A stretch of DNA of 60,229 nt from Natrialba hulunbeirensis JCM 10989 (GTDB lineage: Archaea > Halobacteriota > Halobacteria > Halobacteriales > Natrialbaceae), in NCBI RefSeq assembly GCF_000337575.1, contig NZ_AOIM01000025.1, forward strand, positions 1 through 60,229, in the 5' to 3' direction. The translations under genes and the position numbers were made by a program. Within the stretch, counting starts at the first letter, position 1, and every line of letters starts with the position of its first letter. The notes beneath the pieces are model-generated. The model worked only from the letters and a program-made list of their open reading frames with translations, did not search any database and was not told the DNA's origin. This document shows positions 25,559-34,872 of this stretch, piece after piece.

Positions 25559-25990
25559 ATGATCCGAGAGAGTACGCGGCGAAGAATCTTGCAACTGACC
25601 GGTGGAACGCTCGCTATCGGGTTCCTCGGGACCACTGTGAGCGCACAGGACGACGACCCAATCGAAGCAGAGACGGAGATTATGTTCGACGGACTGACCG
25701 AGGGCTGGGTCGGTGTCGAGCCTGAGGAGATCGAAGACGAGGAGAATCCAACCCTGATCCTCACCGAGGGTGATGCCTACGAGATTACCTTCGAGAACAT
25801 GGACGGAGCAGAGCACAACCTCGAAATCGTCGACGAAGACGACGAGGTCGTCGGCGAGTACGAGACTGACACGAACTCGGAAGAGGGCGAAACTGAGACG
25901 CTCGAGATCGACGAAGTAACTGACGAGATGGCCGAGTACGTGTGCCGACCGCATCAAGAGACGATGCGTGGCGAGATCGACGTCCAGTGA
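25559..25990 (+). CDS. Tat-exported cupredoxin (halocyanin-like)
   Basis: This 143-residue protein begins with a Tat signal (STRRRILQLTGG, hydrophobic stretch, cleavage probably after VSA). The mature part is very acidic. Type 1 copper ligands are visible as His86 (GAEHNLEI) and Cys129, His132 and Met136 in CRPHQETM. Blue copper proteins of this kind shuttle electrons outside the membrane. The gene stands alone, between the M24-type and LLM genes. Its partner oxidase or reductase is not evident. Confidence 0.85.
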   Translation: MIRESTRRRILQLTGGTLAIGFLGTTVSAQDDDPIEAETEIMFDGLTEGWVGVEPEEIEDEENPTLILTEGDAYEITFENMDGAEHNLEIVDEDDEVVGEYETDTNSEEGETETLEIDEVTDEMAEYVCRPHQETMRGEIDVQ

Positions 25991-26186
25991 CCGTGATTTC
26001 ACCCCCCCATTTTGACGTGACGACGTCTCGCTTCGACGTGATGAAATCGTCTGTGACGGACCCACTACTCGAGTTCGGACTGGTACTGGGACTCGAGTAG
26101 CGCCGAGCCAGGCTGCCCCGCAGAAGATACTGACATCGGGTGCAAATCGTGTCAACGGTTAAGGCAGTTCGCGTACACGATCACGT

Positions 26187-27194
26187 ATGAAGCTCGGTAC
26201 CGGCCTCTTCACCGGCCAGCGGCGACCGAACGACGACCGCGAGATGGCTGCGCTGTATGACGAACTCCGGACGGTCACCTGCGAGGCGGAGGCCGCCGGA
26301 CTCGACAGCGCGTGGGTCTCCGAACACCACTTCGCCGAGGATGGCTATCTCTCCGGGACGATGCCGACACTCGGCGCGATGGCCGCCGACACCGAGCAGA
26401 TCGAAATCGGGAGCTGTGTCGCACTCGGGCCGCTGTACGACCCGATCCACCTCGCAGAGGACGCCGCGACGGTCGACCTGCTCTCGGACGGCCGACTCAC
26501 GCTCGGCCTCGCAATCGGGTCGAACCCCGACGAGTTCGACGTCTTCGGTGTCCCCCGCGAAGAGCGCGCGGAGCGCCTCGCCGACCTCGTTTCGTTTCTC
26601 GAGGGTGCCTGGAGCGAGGGGGCACTCGAGTACGAGTCCCAGTTTCACGACATCCCGACAGATGTCTCGATTACGCCGAAGCCGACCGGCGAGTCGGTTC
26701 CGATCATGCTCGGCGGGGCGGTCAAACCGGCCGTGCGGCGCGCCGCTCGCACTGCGGAGGGCTGGTGTGCGCCCTCCTCGCTGTCCGTCGAGGGCGTGCG
26801 AAAGCGCGTCGAGGATATCCGCCGCGTTCGCGACGAAGAAGGTATCGACGGCGAGTTCACGATCTACGTCCTCCAGCACGGCTGGGTCGGCGACTCCCGC
26901 GAGGAGGCGTGGGAGACCATGCGTGACGGCTACTTCTACATCCAGCGTCGCTACGAGGAGATTTTCTCGGGAGAACCTGTCGAGGAACTCGACGACGAGC
27001 GAAAACAGGAGCTAAAGGAGCAGGCTATCTTCGGCACCCCCGAACAGGTGGCAGGGGAACTCGAGTCCTACCGTGATGCGTTCGGTGACGACAGCCACTT
27101 TATCTTCCGGACGGCACACCCGGGTGTCGGAACCGATGCGATGGTCGAGTGCGTCCGTCGGCTCGGCGAGGAGGTTGCGCCACGGCTCCGGTAG
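26187..27194 (+). CDS. LLM-class flavin/F420-dependent oxidoreductase
   Basis: This 335-residue bacterial-luciferase-like TIM barrel has the typical opening MKLGTGLFTG, an early SAWVSEHHF motif, the block LAEDAATVDLLSDGRLTLGLAIGSNPDE and the later PIMLGG. Members use FMN or F420 to oxidise varied organic substrates. The cofactor and substrate cannot be decided by eye. It is on the same strand as the TPP enzyme, MFS and M24 genes and may belong to the same pathway. The preceding 196 bases hold no gene. Confidence 0.85.
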   Translation: MKLGTGLFTGQRRPNDDREMAALYDELRTVTCEAEAAGLDSAWVSEHHFAEDGYLSGTMPTLGAMAADTEQIEIGSCVALGPLYDPIHLAEDAATVDLLSDGRLTLGLAIGSNPDEFDVFGVPREERAERLADLVSFLEGAWSEGALEYESQFHDIPTDVSITPKPTGESVPIMLGGAVKPAVRRAARTAEGWCAPSSLSVEGVRKRVEDIRRVRDEEGIDGEFTIYVLQHGWVGDSREEAWETMRDGYFYIQRRYEEIFSGEPVEELDDERKQELKEQAIFGTPEQVAGELESYRDAFGDDSHFIFRTAHPGVGTDAMVECVRRLGEEVAPRLR

Positions 27195-27232
27195 AGTCAT
27201 CCACTACGGACGGGAACTGGAGATTCAGCTGC

Positions 27233-27622
27233 TTATCCCTGGCGAGAGGCGTGGTACCCCGACATGGATTCGGTGAGCAGGTAGGCGACCAGCGTGACGA
27301 CGAGCACGATGTAGCCCAGCGACTCAAGTGGGATCGTTGCGATAGCGCGACCGCCACCATAGAAGATCGCCGCTCCGGCGGCGAGGAGGACGACGAGTGT
27401 CGCGACGTATCGCCACCGCGCCTCGACCGGGATCATCCCGTCCTCGCCGCGGAGCGCGAGGTAGAAGTGTGCACCACCGAGGACGAGTCCGTAAAAGAGG
27501 AGGAACACGGCGACTGGCGCTGGTCCTGTCTCGGGACCGAGGTCGAAGTATTCAACCAGTGCCAGAACGAGGAGGCCGATCGTGACGGAGGCGATGTGGA
27601 CAATTGTATCGCGGGAGACCAT
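27233..27622 (-). CDS. Four-helix membrane protein, unknown
   Basis: This 129-residue protein has four hydrophobic segments at about 8-26, 37-57, 70-86 and 99-115, with short polar loops. No known motif is seen. It is convergent with the LLM gene and separated by 156 bases from the E1 beta gene on the same strand. Function unknown. Confidence 0.65.
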   Translation of the reverse strand: MVSRDTIVHIASVTIGLLVLALVEYFDLGPETGPAPVAVFLLFYGLVLGGAHFYLALRGEDGMIPVEARWRYVATLVVLLAAGAAIFYGGGRAIATIPLESLGYIVLVVTLVAYLLTESMSGYHASRQG

Positions 27623-27778
27623 ATATCGACTTCGCAGTTACGACCCATAGCTTTTGTGTACTGACTATTCAACTGATGAATTCACTCGAAAGCTGTTCCG
27701 ATACTCGTGACGAAACCCCTGGAGAGCTTTCGAACCCAACCAGTGGGCTTTGACCGATTTCGTGGTGCCAAACACACC

Positions 27779-28819
27779 CTAAAACGAGACCGTCTCACGA
27801 ATCCCCTCCTGGATCCGGAGCGCCTGTGGCAGGTAGTAGTCCTCGAGTTCGTGCAACGGCATCGGCACGTCGTAGCCGGCGACGCGGGTGATCGGTGCCT
27901 CCTGATGCAGGAGGGTTTCCTCCTGAATCGTCGCTGCAATCTCAGCGCCCAGCCCGGCCGTCTTCGGCGCCTCGTGCACAACGACGGCGCGGCCAGTCTT
28001 TTCGAAGGAATCGACGAGGGTCTCCACGTCGAGCGGGGAGAGCGTCCGCAGGTCGACGACTTCGACGTCGATACCGTCCTCGTCGGCGACGTTATCCGCG
28101 GCGATGAGCGTCGGGTGAACCATCGCGCCCCAGGTGTAGACCGTCACGTCGGTTCCCTCTCGTTTGACGGTCGCCTCGCCGAGTGGCGTCTCGTAGGCAT
28201 CCGTCGGCACGTCCTCGCGGAAGGCGCGATAGACCAGCTTCGGTTCGAGGAAGACGACCGGATCCGGATCGCGAATCGACGCGATGAGTAGCCCTTTCGC
28301 GTCCGCGGGCGTGCTCGGAACGACGACCTTCAGTCCCGGTTCGTGGACGAAGAACGCCTCCTTGGACTCGGAGTGGTGCTCCGGTGCTCGGATCCCCCCG
28401 CCGTAGGGTGCTCGCACCACCATCGGCACCGTGTACTGGCCGTGACTCCGGCTTCGCATCCGCGCCGCGTGACTGACGAGCTGGTCGAACGCCGGGTAGG
28501 CAAACCCCATGAACTGTAGCTCCGCAACCGGTCGCATGTCCGTCATGGCGAGTCCGATTGCCGTGCCGACGATCCCCGACTCCGCAAGCGGCGTGTCCAC
28601 GACGCGCTCGTCGCCGAAGGACTCGAGTAGTCCCTCGGTTGCGCGAAAGACGCCGCCGTTTTCGGCGACGTCTTCGCCGAGGACCATGACGCGTTCGTCG
28701 CGCCCCATCTCGGTGTGGAGAGCGTGGCGAACGGCTTCGACGAGGTTCATGGTCTCTGCTGCGGATCCGGCCTGAGAATCGCCAGCCGTCCGCGACTCGT
28801 CGGGGCTCGTCGAACTCAT
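27779..28819 (-). CDS. 2-oxoacid dehydrogenase E1 beta subunit
   Basis: This 346-residue transketolase-type beta subunit has the blocks MNLVEAVRHALHTEMGRDERV, GEDVAENGGVFRATEGL, DTPLAESGIVGTAIGLAM and APYGGGIRAPEHHSES. It forms an alpha2-beta2 E1 with the product of the upstream gene, whose stop it overlaps (ATGA). E1 decarboxylates pyruvate or a branched-chain 2-oxoacid with thiamine diphosphate. Haloarchaea make such complexes although their main pyruvate oxidation uses ferredoxin oxidoreductase, and the physiological substrate often remains unclear. Confidence 0.9.
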   Translation of the reverse strand: MSSTSPDESRTAGDSQAGSAAETMNLVEAVRHALHTEMGRDERVMVLGEDVAENGGVFRATEGLLESFGDERVVDTPLAESGIVGTAIGLAMTDMRPVAELQFMGFAYPAFDQLVSHAARMRSRSHGQYTVPMVVRAPYGGGIRAPEHHSESKEAFFVHEPGLKVVVPSTPADAKGLLIASIRDPDPVVFLEPKLVYRAFREDVPTDAYETPLGEATVKREGTDVTVYTWGAMVHPTLIAADNVADEDGIDVEVVDLRTLSPLDVETLVDSFEKTGRAVVVHEAPKTAGLGAEIAATIQEETLLHQEAPITRVAGYDVPMPLHELEDYYLPQALRIQEGIRETVSF

Positions 28820-29964
28820 TCTAACACCTCGTGGAACGCCTCGTCGCCGTACTTCTCGCGAAGGGACTCGAGTTCGGCTCGCTGTTCGCGAAGGCGAGGT
28901 GGAAGCTCGTCGTAGACGTGGTCGAACATCGTCGTCGGGTCGGTCGTCGCCGCTTCGACGGATTCGATCGCCTCGCTTAGTTGGGCGTCGATTCGCTCGT
29001 CGATCTCGGCCTCGAGATCGTCGTCGAGCAATCCGTTGTTGGTGAGGAAGTTCCGCATGCGGTCGAGTGGGTCCTTCTGGCGCCAGTCCTCGGCTTCATC
29101 CTCCTCACGGTACGCCGAGGGGTCGTCTGCGGTCGTGTGTGCGCCGTAGCGGTATTGGACGGCCTCGATGAGCGTGGGCCGCCGTTCGCCGTCGGCCGGG
29201 TTCTTCGCCTTCTGGAGGGCTGCACGCGTTACTGCGTAGACGGCGAGCGGATCGAGGCCATCGACTCGAACTCCCTCTATTCCGTACGCTGCGGCCTTCT
29301 GGGCGATGGTTTCACTGGCAGTCTGGTGTTCGCGAGGGACCGAAATCGCCCACTGGTTGTTGTTACAGACGAAGACGGCGGGGACGTCGAAGACGCCGGC
29401 GAAGTTGAGACCCTCGTGGAAGTCGCCTTCGGAGGTCGCGCCGTCGCCGAAGTGACAGAGGACGGCGGTGTCCGCCTCTCCCTGGAGTTGCTTCCCCCAG
29501 GCCATGCCGGTCGCCTGTGGGACCTGCGTCGCGATCGGAATATATTCCGGCATGACGTGTACGTCGTCGGGAATTGCGTATCCTTCTCGCAGACCACAGA
29601 GTGGTTTCAACAGCGACGCGAGGTCCATCCCGTGGACGTACTTGGCGGCGTGCTCTCGATACGTCGGGAGGAGCCAGTCCTGTGTCGCCAGAGCGTACCC
29701 GGTTGCGACCTGTGCTCCTTCCTGTCCTGTCATCGGCGCGTACGTCGCGATCCGTCCCTGTCGCTGGAGGCTGATCGCCCGCTGATCGAATCGGCGGGCG
29801 AGTTTGATGTCTTCGTACATTGCGACCAGGTCGTCGTCCGAAAGCTCCGGCAGCTCCGCGTTCGACAGCACGGCTCCGTCTGCGTCCAGAATCTGGATTG
29901 GGTCAGTCGTACCGTGCACCGGTGCACTGTCTGGGTGGTGGTCCGCTTCGTTTTGCGTACTCAT
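28816..29964 (-). CDS. 2-oxoacid dehydrogenase E1 alpha subunit
   Basis: This is a 382-residue protein with the thiamine diphosphate motif GDGATSEGDFHEGLNFA...NNQWAIS (about residues 175-210), the opening MYEDIKLARRFDQRA and the phosphorylation-loop-like YGAHTTADDPSAYR. It is transcribed with the beta subunit. No lipoyl E2 or dihydrolipoyl dehydrogenase E3 gene follows within the window, which differs from usual pdh operons. The first 25 residues are acidic and variable. Confidence 0.9.
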   Translation of the reverse strand: MSTQNEADHHPDSAPVHGTTDPIQILDADGAVLSNAELPELSDDDLVAMYEDIKLARRFDQRAISLQRQGRIATYAPMTGQEGAQVATGYALATQDWLLPTYREHAAKYVHGMDLASLLKPLCGLREGYAIPDDVHVMPEYIPIATQVPQATGMAWGKQLQGEADTAVLCHFGDGATSEGDFHEGLNFAGVFDVPAVFVCNNNQWAISVPREHQTASETIAQKAAAYGIEGVRVDGLDPLAVYAVTRAALQKAKNPADGERRPTLIEAVQYRYGAHTTADDPSAYREEDEAEDWRQKDPLDRMRNFLTNNGLLDDDLEAEIDERIDAQLSEAIESVEAATTDPTTMFDHVYDELPPRLREQRAELESLREKYGDEAFHEVLE

Positions 29965-30572
29965 TGTTGGGCGTCGGGTGTCTCGCGTACCGCAACTGCA
30001 CTGCGTTGGCTGGTACGCTGCTGTTGCTGTTGCTGTTGCTGTTACTACCGATATGTCCTCGACCAGAACCGAGATCGAGAACGTCGGTGATCGGTCCGTC
30101 GCTGTGAGTTGCCGTTACCGGCCGGCGATGCCATCGGTTGCTCCCTGCGACATCGTCGCTGGCTGCTGTCGCAGTGGTGTGTCTACACAGTTGTGTCGCG
30201 ACTGCAGTGTTTGCACTACTCGCATCGGTCGCATCGGTCGTAGCGACCGCATTACTCGCGCTTCCTGCACTTGCCGCATCGAAGGTGAAATCGAACGCCC
30301 CGCCAGCGCTGTGTGGCGTGTCCAACGTGTCCAGAGGAACCGTGTCACCCAGTCCGTACCGACTCGCTGAAACTGGTCACTGGCGCCACATTCCTCCGGT
30401 ATGCTGGCGGGTACCATATGAAAACTAGTCATCAATCGTCTACTTAATAGTACCGTGGTACTAAGTCGCAATAATGCGTCTAAACCCCCTCACACGGGTG
30501 ACTGTCCGCAAAAGGCAGGAATACACAACGGGACTGTGCAAGACTGTACTCGAGTCCCCACTCGTGGTCGCA
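29965..30572. other. 608-bp intergenic stretch without a gene
   Basis: This stretch lies upstream of the E1 operon and downstream of the Na+-symporter gene. Frames in it encode only biased Ala/Thr/Ser or Arg-rich sequence with no family resemblance. It contains a GCTGTT-type microsatellite at about 30020-30045 and an A/T-rich patch at about 30418-30475. The E1 promoter should lie near its left end. Confidence 0.6.
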
Positions 30573-32021
30573 CTAGTCGGCAGATTCGGCGTCGGTTTCG
30601 GCCGTTGCTGGCTGGGTCGTTTCGCCTTCGGAGTCGGACCAGCGGATAAGCCCCACAATCGAGATAGCGGTGATGAGTGTGAGCGCGACGAGTAGTTCGG
30701 TCGCCGGAGCGTAGCCGAGCAGTCGGAGACTGTCACTGTAGAACGTAAACAGCAGGAACGTCGGGAAGATCGTTCCAAGGGCGTATCGCCACGGGACCGC
30801 AATCGAGCGGGCGATCGTTCCGGCACCGTTTCGGAACTCTTCGACTGCGTCCGGGCCGAGCACCCACGCGACGTAGAACATGAAGCCGGTCAGTCCGATC
30901 GTCAACAGGAGGTCGACGAGCTGGTCGGCGACGAGCGTGAACACGTCTGCGCTGAAGGCGTTGAACGCGCCGGTGACGACGATGACGCCAAGGAGCGAGC
31001 CCGTCGCGACCGATCGGTCAATCTCGAATTCGTCCACGAGGAACGAGACGGGGATCTCGAGCATACTGATCAGGCTGGTGATCGCGGCGAGCAGTACGAC
31101 GAAGAAGAAAACGGCACCGAAGAGCCAGCCGACCGGCAGCTGTGCGAACGCACCGGCGATGCCGACGAACAACGCGCCGGCACCGCCAGTAGTGGGGCCG
31201 TCAGCGAACGAGAACAGAAGCGGGAACAGCAGGAGTCCCGAGAGGATGCCGATGCCGAGGTTGAGGCTGGCGATCGCGGCGGCATCGAACGGAAGCGAGC
31301 GGTCGTCGTCGATATAGGACGCGTACGTAATCATCGTTCCACCGCCGATCGAGAGGGTGAACAGTGCTTGCCCGGCAGCAGCGCCGAGCACCGAGAGGAA
31401 GTTGTTCGAGAGGTATTCGGCGTCGAAGTCGAGGAAGAACTCGTACCCTGCAGCCGCGTTTGGCTGCTGGGAGGCCCAGATCGTGAGTCCGACGAGCAAG
31501 AGGACGATTCCGATCATCATAGACTTCGCTGCTGCCTCGATCCCTCGGCGGACGCCGGCCATGACGATGCCAGCGGTGATCCCGAGAATGACTAGCTGGT
31601 AGACGAACGCCTCGAGTCCGTAGCTAATCGTCTCGAAGTGTGTGCCCGGGTCGGTGAAGTACGCGCCGGTGAAGCTTTCAACGAAGTAGCGGAGGATCCA
31701 CCCACCGACGACGCTGTAGAACGAGAGCAGTGCAATCGCGGTGACGACACAGAGCAATCCGAGTGCAGTCCATACACGAGAACCCTTCAGTGTCTTGAAC
31801 GCGCCGACCGGATTTCGATTCGATCGACGGCCGATAACGAACGCAGCCATCAGACCGGGTACTCCCACACCGAGAACGATGAGAACGTACAGCAACAAGA
31901 ACGCGCTCCCGCCGTTTTCCGCAGTCATCCAGGGGAACCGCCAAATGTTCCCGAGCCCGACCGCGCTGCCGACGGCGGCCAGAATAAACCCGAGACGGGT
32001 GCCCCATGTTTCTCGTGCCAT
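30573..32021 (-). CDS. Neurotransmitter:sodium symporter (SNF/NSS) family transporter
   Basis: This 482-residue protein has about 12 membrane helices and the NSS signature in the first helix: GFILAAVGSAVGLGNIWRFPW, followed by NGGSAFLLLY. Prokaryotic members such as LeuT and TnaT import amino acids with Na+. The conserved Asn and Gly of the sodium site are in the first helix. The C-terminal 30 residues are acidic and cytoplasmic. It is a single-gene unit. The amino acid transported is not predictable from sequence. Confidence 0.9.
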   Translation of the reverse strand: MARETWGTRLGFILAAVGSAVGLGNIWRFPWMTAENGGSAFLLLYVLIVLGVGVPGLMAAFVIGRRSNRNPVGAFKTLKGSRVWTALGLLCVVTAIALLSFYSVVGGWILRYFVESFTGAYFTDPGTHFETISYGLEAFVYQLVILGITAGIVMAGVRRGIEAAAKSMMIGIVLLLVGLTIWASQQPNAAAGYEFFLDFDAEYLSNNFLSVLGAAAGQALFTLSIGGGTMITYASYIDDDRSLPFDAAAIASLNLGIGILSGLLLFPLLFSFADGPTTGGAGALFVGIAGAFAQLPVGWLFGAVFFFVVLLAAITSLISMLEIPVSFLVDEFEIDRSVATGSLLGVIVVTGAFNAFSADVFTLVADQLVDLLLTIGLTGFMFYVAWVLGPDAVEEFRNGAGTIARSIAVPWRYALGTIFPTFLLFTFYSDSLRLLGYAPATELLVALTLITAISIVGLIRWSDSEGETTQPATAETDAESAD

Positions 32022-32398
32022 CCTGTCTCATGGAATCGGCTGAACGGCCTAAAGCGCTTCTATCGATTTGGTATGATGATATATTATGATTATCGACGAT
32101 TGTGTTCTTTACTCGGAAAGATATACCAACGGAGGATTCTGTTCCAGTGCCTCAAAACCGCTGTAAGTGTGCAATACAGGGGTCTCTGTGTTCTTTCTGC
32201 TCTCTTCCGTAGGCATCTCAACCAAACCCGGTAGATGATTACCGTGTTTTACCACTACTTAGTCAGACATTTCGCCCGAAATGTAACTAGTCCGGGTGTA
32301 TGATGCCGGCGGCGATGCTATCGACTGCAGGTGAGTAGAAGGCCCAGTTTGTGGGAGTACTCCCTCCTTTCTTATCCACTGCCAACACACCCACCTGT
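32022..32398. other. 377-bp divergent intergenic stretch
   Basis: This stretch separates the divergent symporter and small membrane protein genes. It is A/T-rich at about 32070-32130, where TATGATGATATATTATG could provide promoter elements for the symporter. No coding sequence is supported and no repeat is seen. Confidence 0.5.
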
Positions 32399-32782
32399 AT
32401 GGACGAATCCGCCTCAGTCGCACGAACCGGATCGCTCGCAGTTGGCGCCGGCTTACTGCTCCTCGGCGTCGGTGCCTACGTGGTCTCGAGTTTCGAAAGC
32501 GTCACCGCCCTCATTCCGGCACTGTTCGGTGCACTTGTCATCAGCCTTCGACTCGCTGGTGATGCATTCGATCGAGAGCGCCTCGCCACGTACGGAATCG
32601 GGGCGCTCGCGCTTGCGGGCATTTTCGGCTCCGCCCGCGGCGTTCCGGAACTCATCGCGCTCCTCACGGGTGAGGCAGTTGACTCTGCCATCGCAGCCGT
32701 TTCGCAGGGACTCATGATCGTGTTCTGCCTCGTATTGCTCGGTATCGTCGCACAGACGGCTCGAACGGCTCAGACTGGATAG
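32399..32782 (+). CDS. Small four-helix membrane protein, unknown
   Basis: This 127-residue protein has four hydrophobic segments at about 8-25, 30-48, 60-78 and 95-118. The third contains the loop GSARGVPELIALLTG. ATG 32399 is chosen because the preceding residues of the open frame are not hydrophobic or acidic and fall inside the promoter zone. It is convergent with the MFS gene (stops seven bases apart). I do not recognise a named family. Confidence 0.65.
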   Translation: MDESASVARTGSLAVGAGLLLLGVGAYVVSSFESVTALIPALFGALVISLRLAGDAFDRERLATYGIGALALAGIFGSARGVPELIALLTGEAVDSAIAAVSQGLMIVFCLVLLGIVAQTARTAQTG

Positions 32783-32789
32783 CCCAGTC

Positions 32790-34001
32790 TCAGTCCGACG
32801 GCGTCGAGACGGAACCTGCCGTCCCAACGACGACCGCCCAGAAGGACACGACCGTCACGCCGAGTGTCAACAGAATCGCAACGGTGTAGCTCTCCGTGTA
32901 GGCAACGCTCGCCGTTCCAAGCGGCGGCATCGCGAGTGCACCGATTCCGCCAGCGACGTTGAAGATACCGATAATCGCGGTGTCCTTCTCCGGGTTATAG
33001 ATCTCCATCAACAGCGGGATGTACAGGGTCGCACAGCCACCGAGCCCCAGTCCGATGATGAACACGGCAACAGTGAGTATCGCGTACTGCGGCGCGAGCA
33101 ACAACGCAATACCGACTGCAGCGCAGCCAAGTGATGCGAGAAACGCCCGTCGGGAGCCGACAATATCGGCGATGTAGCCGCCACCGATGCGCGAAATGAT
33201 GCTCACACCGCCGATCAGGCCGAACAACGCCGACGCACCGGCCTCAGTCAAGCCGCGTGCAGCGAACAGATCGATGGCGTACGCCGCGAGCAGTTGATAC
33301 CAGGCAAATGCGAGTGACATGCCCACGAACAGCACCTGAAAGGTGCGCGTCCTGATCAATCCACTGAGCCACGAGAGCAGCGCGCTACTCGAGTCCGTCG
33401 ACTGTGTGGCCCAGGGTGGACGCCGACAGAGGAGGGTCGCGAGGAGGAACGCGCCTGCCGTCGTCGCCATAATGACCAGAAAGCCCTCGCGAACGCCGGC
33501 GGTGCTGAGTGCGTACTGCCACAGTGGCGGCAGTACGAACAGACCGAGTCCGTTGCCGACGAAGATCAGGCCGGTTGCTGCCCCGCGGCGTTCGTCGAAC
33601 CATCGGGGGACGACGGAGGCGACCAGGACGAAGACGGTTCCGAGTGCGAGTCCGAGCCCTGCGAACACGAGTGTGAGTCCGAGATAGGACTCGACGACGT
33701 ACAGAGAGGGAGCAAGGAGTGCCGTCGCGACCGTGCAAACGAGAAGGACTCCGCGGACGGGAAGCCGTGCGGCGAAGATGCCGACGAGGCCGGAGCCGAT
33801 GAAGAACGTAAACAGCATAATCGAGAAGACACCCGAGAGTGCGACCGGGGAGACGGCAAACGTCTCGCTGAACGGCTGCTGGAAGATTCCATAGGAAAGC
33901 GGCGTGCCGAACGTAAACACCATCGCGATTGCACCGGCGAGTGCAACGCCCCAGCTACGGCGGCTATCGGCTTCGGGCGGAGGGTCGGAGACAATACTCA
34001 C
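32790..34001 (-). CDS. MFS transporter (oxalate:formate antiporter/monocarboxylate type)
   Basis: This 403-residue protein has 12 membrane helices and the OFA-like opening GTPLSYGIFQQPFSETFAVS. It also has a helix 5 block VVPRWFDERRGAATGLIF and a mid-protein ISRIGGGYIADIVGSRRAFL. The family carries small carboxylates. The GTG at 34001 is chosen over GTG 34055 because the longer form would put a polar, unrelated stretch before the acidic N-terminus. An inverted repeat (34052-34070) then lies in the promoter region. Confidence 0.85.
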   Translation of the reverse strand: MSIVSDPPPEADSRRSWGVALAGAIAMVFTFGTPLSYGIFQQPFSETFAVSPVALSGVFSIMLFTFFIGSGLVGIFAARLPVRGVLLVCTVATALLAPSLYVVESYLGLTLVFAGLGLALGTVFVLVASVVPRWFDERRGAATGLIFVGNGLGLFVLPPLWQYALSTAGVREGFLVIMATTAGAFLLATLLCRRPPWATQSTDSSSALLSWLSGLIRTRTFQVLFVGMSLAFAWYQLLAAYAIDLFAARGLTEAGASALFGLIGGVSIISRIGGGYIADIVGSRRAFLASLGCAAVGIALLLAPQYAILTVAVFIIGLGLGGCATLYIPLLMEIYNPEKDTAIIGIFNVAGGIGALAMPPLGTASVAYTESYTVAILLTLGVTVVSFWAVVVGTAGSVSTPSD

Positions 34002-34051
34002 GGTATCGTGTAAGGAGACGGTGTGCGAAAAGATTCCCTTTCCAGACAAAT

Positions 34052-34070
34052 ACACCCCCTATCAGGGTGT
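34052..34070. promoter_or_regulatory. Inverted repeat upstream of MFS gene
   Basis: ACACCC and GGGTGT are separated by seven bases, about 50 bases upstream of the chosen MFS start. The position suits an operator. It could also be the terminator hairpin of the membrane-protein gene ending at 34114, which is transcribed in the same direction. Confidence 0.3.
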
Positions 34071-34113
34071 GTTCTCGTGTTCTGACAGTTACACGCTGGC
34101 TGTTCACGACCGC

Positions 34114-34872
34114 TCAGAGTGCGAACAGGATCAACGCGTAGACGAACGATCCCAGCGCAAATGCCCAGAATCGACTCTCGCGCGTTCGCGGGAGTTCGTC
34201 CTTGATCGCGTTGAAGATCACACCGCCGGTGAGAAAGCCAAGCAGAATCGCAAACGCAGCGTCGGAGAGTGTGTAGACGAGTGCCCCGAGACCACCCGCG
34301 ATGACTGCGCCAGCAAGAATCCACTGTCCGACGTTGCTGTACAGTTCGTGATAGTGCTGTTCCATCGCCTCGTCGTTCCCGAAGAGGTGAAATCCCATCG
34401 CGAACGCGAACAGAAGACTGCTCTCCGTTCCAGTTCGTCCCTGCACGAGTACGTAGCCGATAAAGGCGTTGTAGACGACGAAGCCGCCGATATGGACCCA
34501 GAACACCGGTTGGTCACTGAATCGGACGAGCGAGGGCGGCAGTTCGGTCGCCTCGGAAAGGGCCGCAACACGTTCGAGTCCGTAGAACAGCGCGATACCG
34601 ATGAACACGAGAATGTAGATGTGCTCTGCGGTGAGTGTCGCGACGATCAGATCGACGCCCTCGAGTGCGTTCCGATGTGCGTCGAGTTCTGGAAAGAGAT
34701 GCAGGAAAGCGTAGACGATCGAAATCCCACCAGCAGCGGAGAGGATGCTGCGCCGCGAGACGAACGGAATACCGGGAAGGTATTCCGGAAGGAAATGGAC
34801 GAGCGCGATTCCGAGGACGAGTATCGCCACCAACAGGTCGTCTCCGACTGCCGTTCCTGCGAGCACATCCAT
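34114..34872 (-). CDS. Eight-helix membrane protein, possibly ZIP-like
   Basis: This 252-residue protein has about eight hydrophobic segments. Motifs placed in helices include LVHFLPEYLPG, FLHLFPELDAH and GFHLFGNDEAMEQHYHE, so His, Asp and Glu are clustered, as in ZIP metal transporters. The exact ZIP signature HNFPDG is absent, so this is only a resemblance. The gene is in the same direction as the MFS gene, 112 bases upstream of it. The substrate is unknown. Confidence 0.65.
   Translation of the reverse strand: MDVLAGTAVGDDLLVAILVLGIALVHFLPEYLPGIPFVSRRSILSAAGGISIVYAFLHLFPELDAHRNALEGVDLIVATLTAEHIYILVFIGIALFYGLERVAALSEATELPPSLVRFSDQPVFWVHIGGFVVYNAFIGYVLVQGRTGTESSLLFAFAMGFHLFGNDEAMEQHYHELYSNVGQWILAGAVIAGGLGALVYTLSDAAFAILLGFLTGGVIFNAIKDELPRTRESRFWAFALGSFVYALILFAL

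Noticed and set aside
29903..30325. A 140-codon Ala/Thr/Ser-rich frame upstream of the E1 genes
   Set aside because: It is low-complexity, overlaps the E1 alpha start and has no promoter-like sequence or homologue that I recognise.
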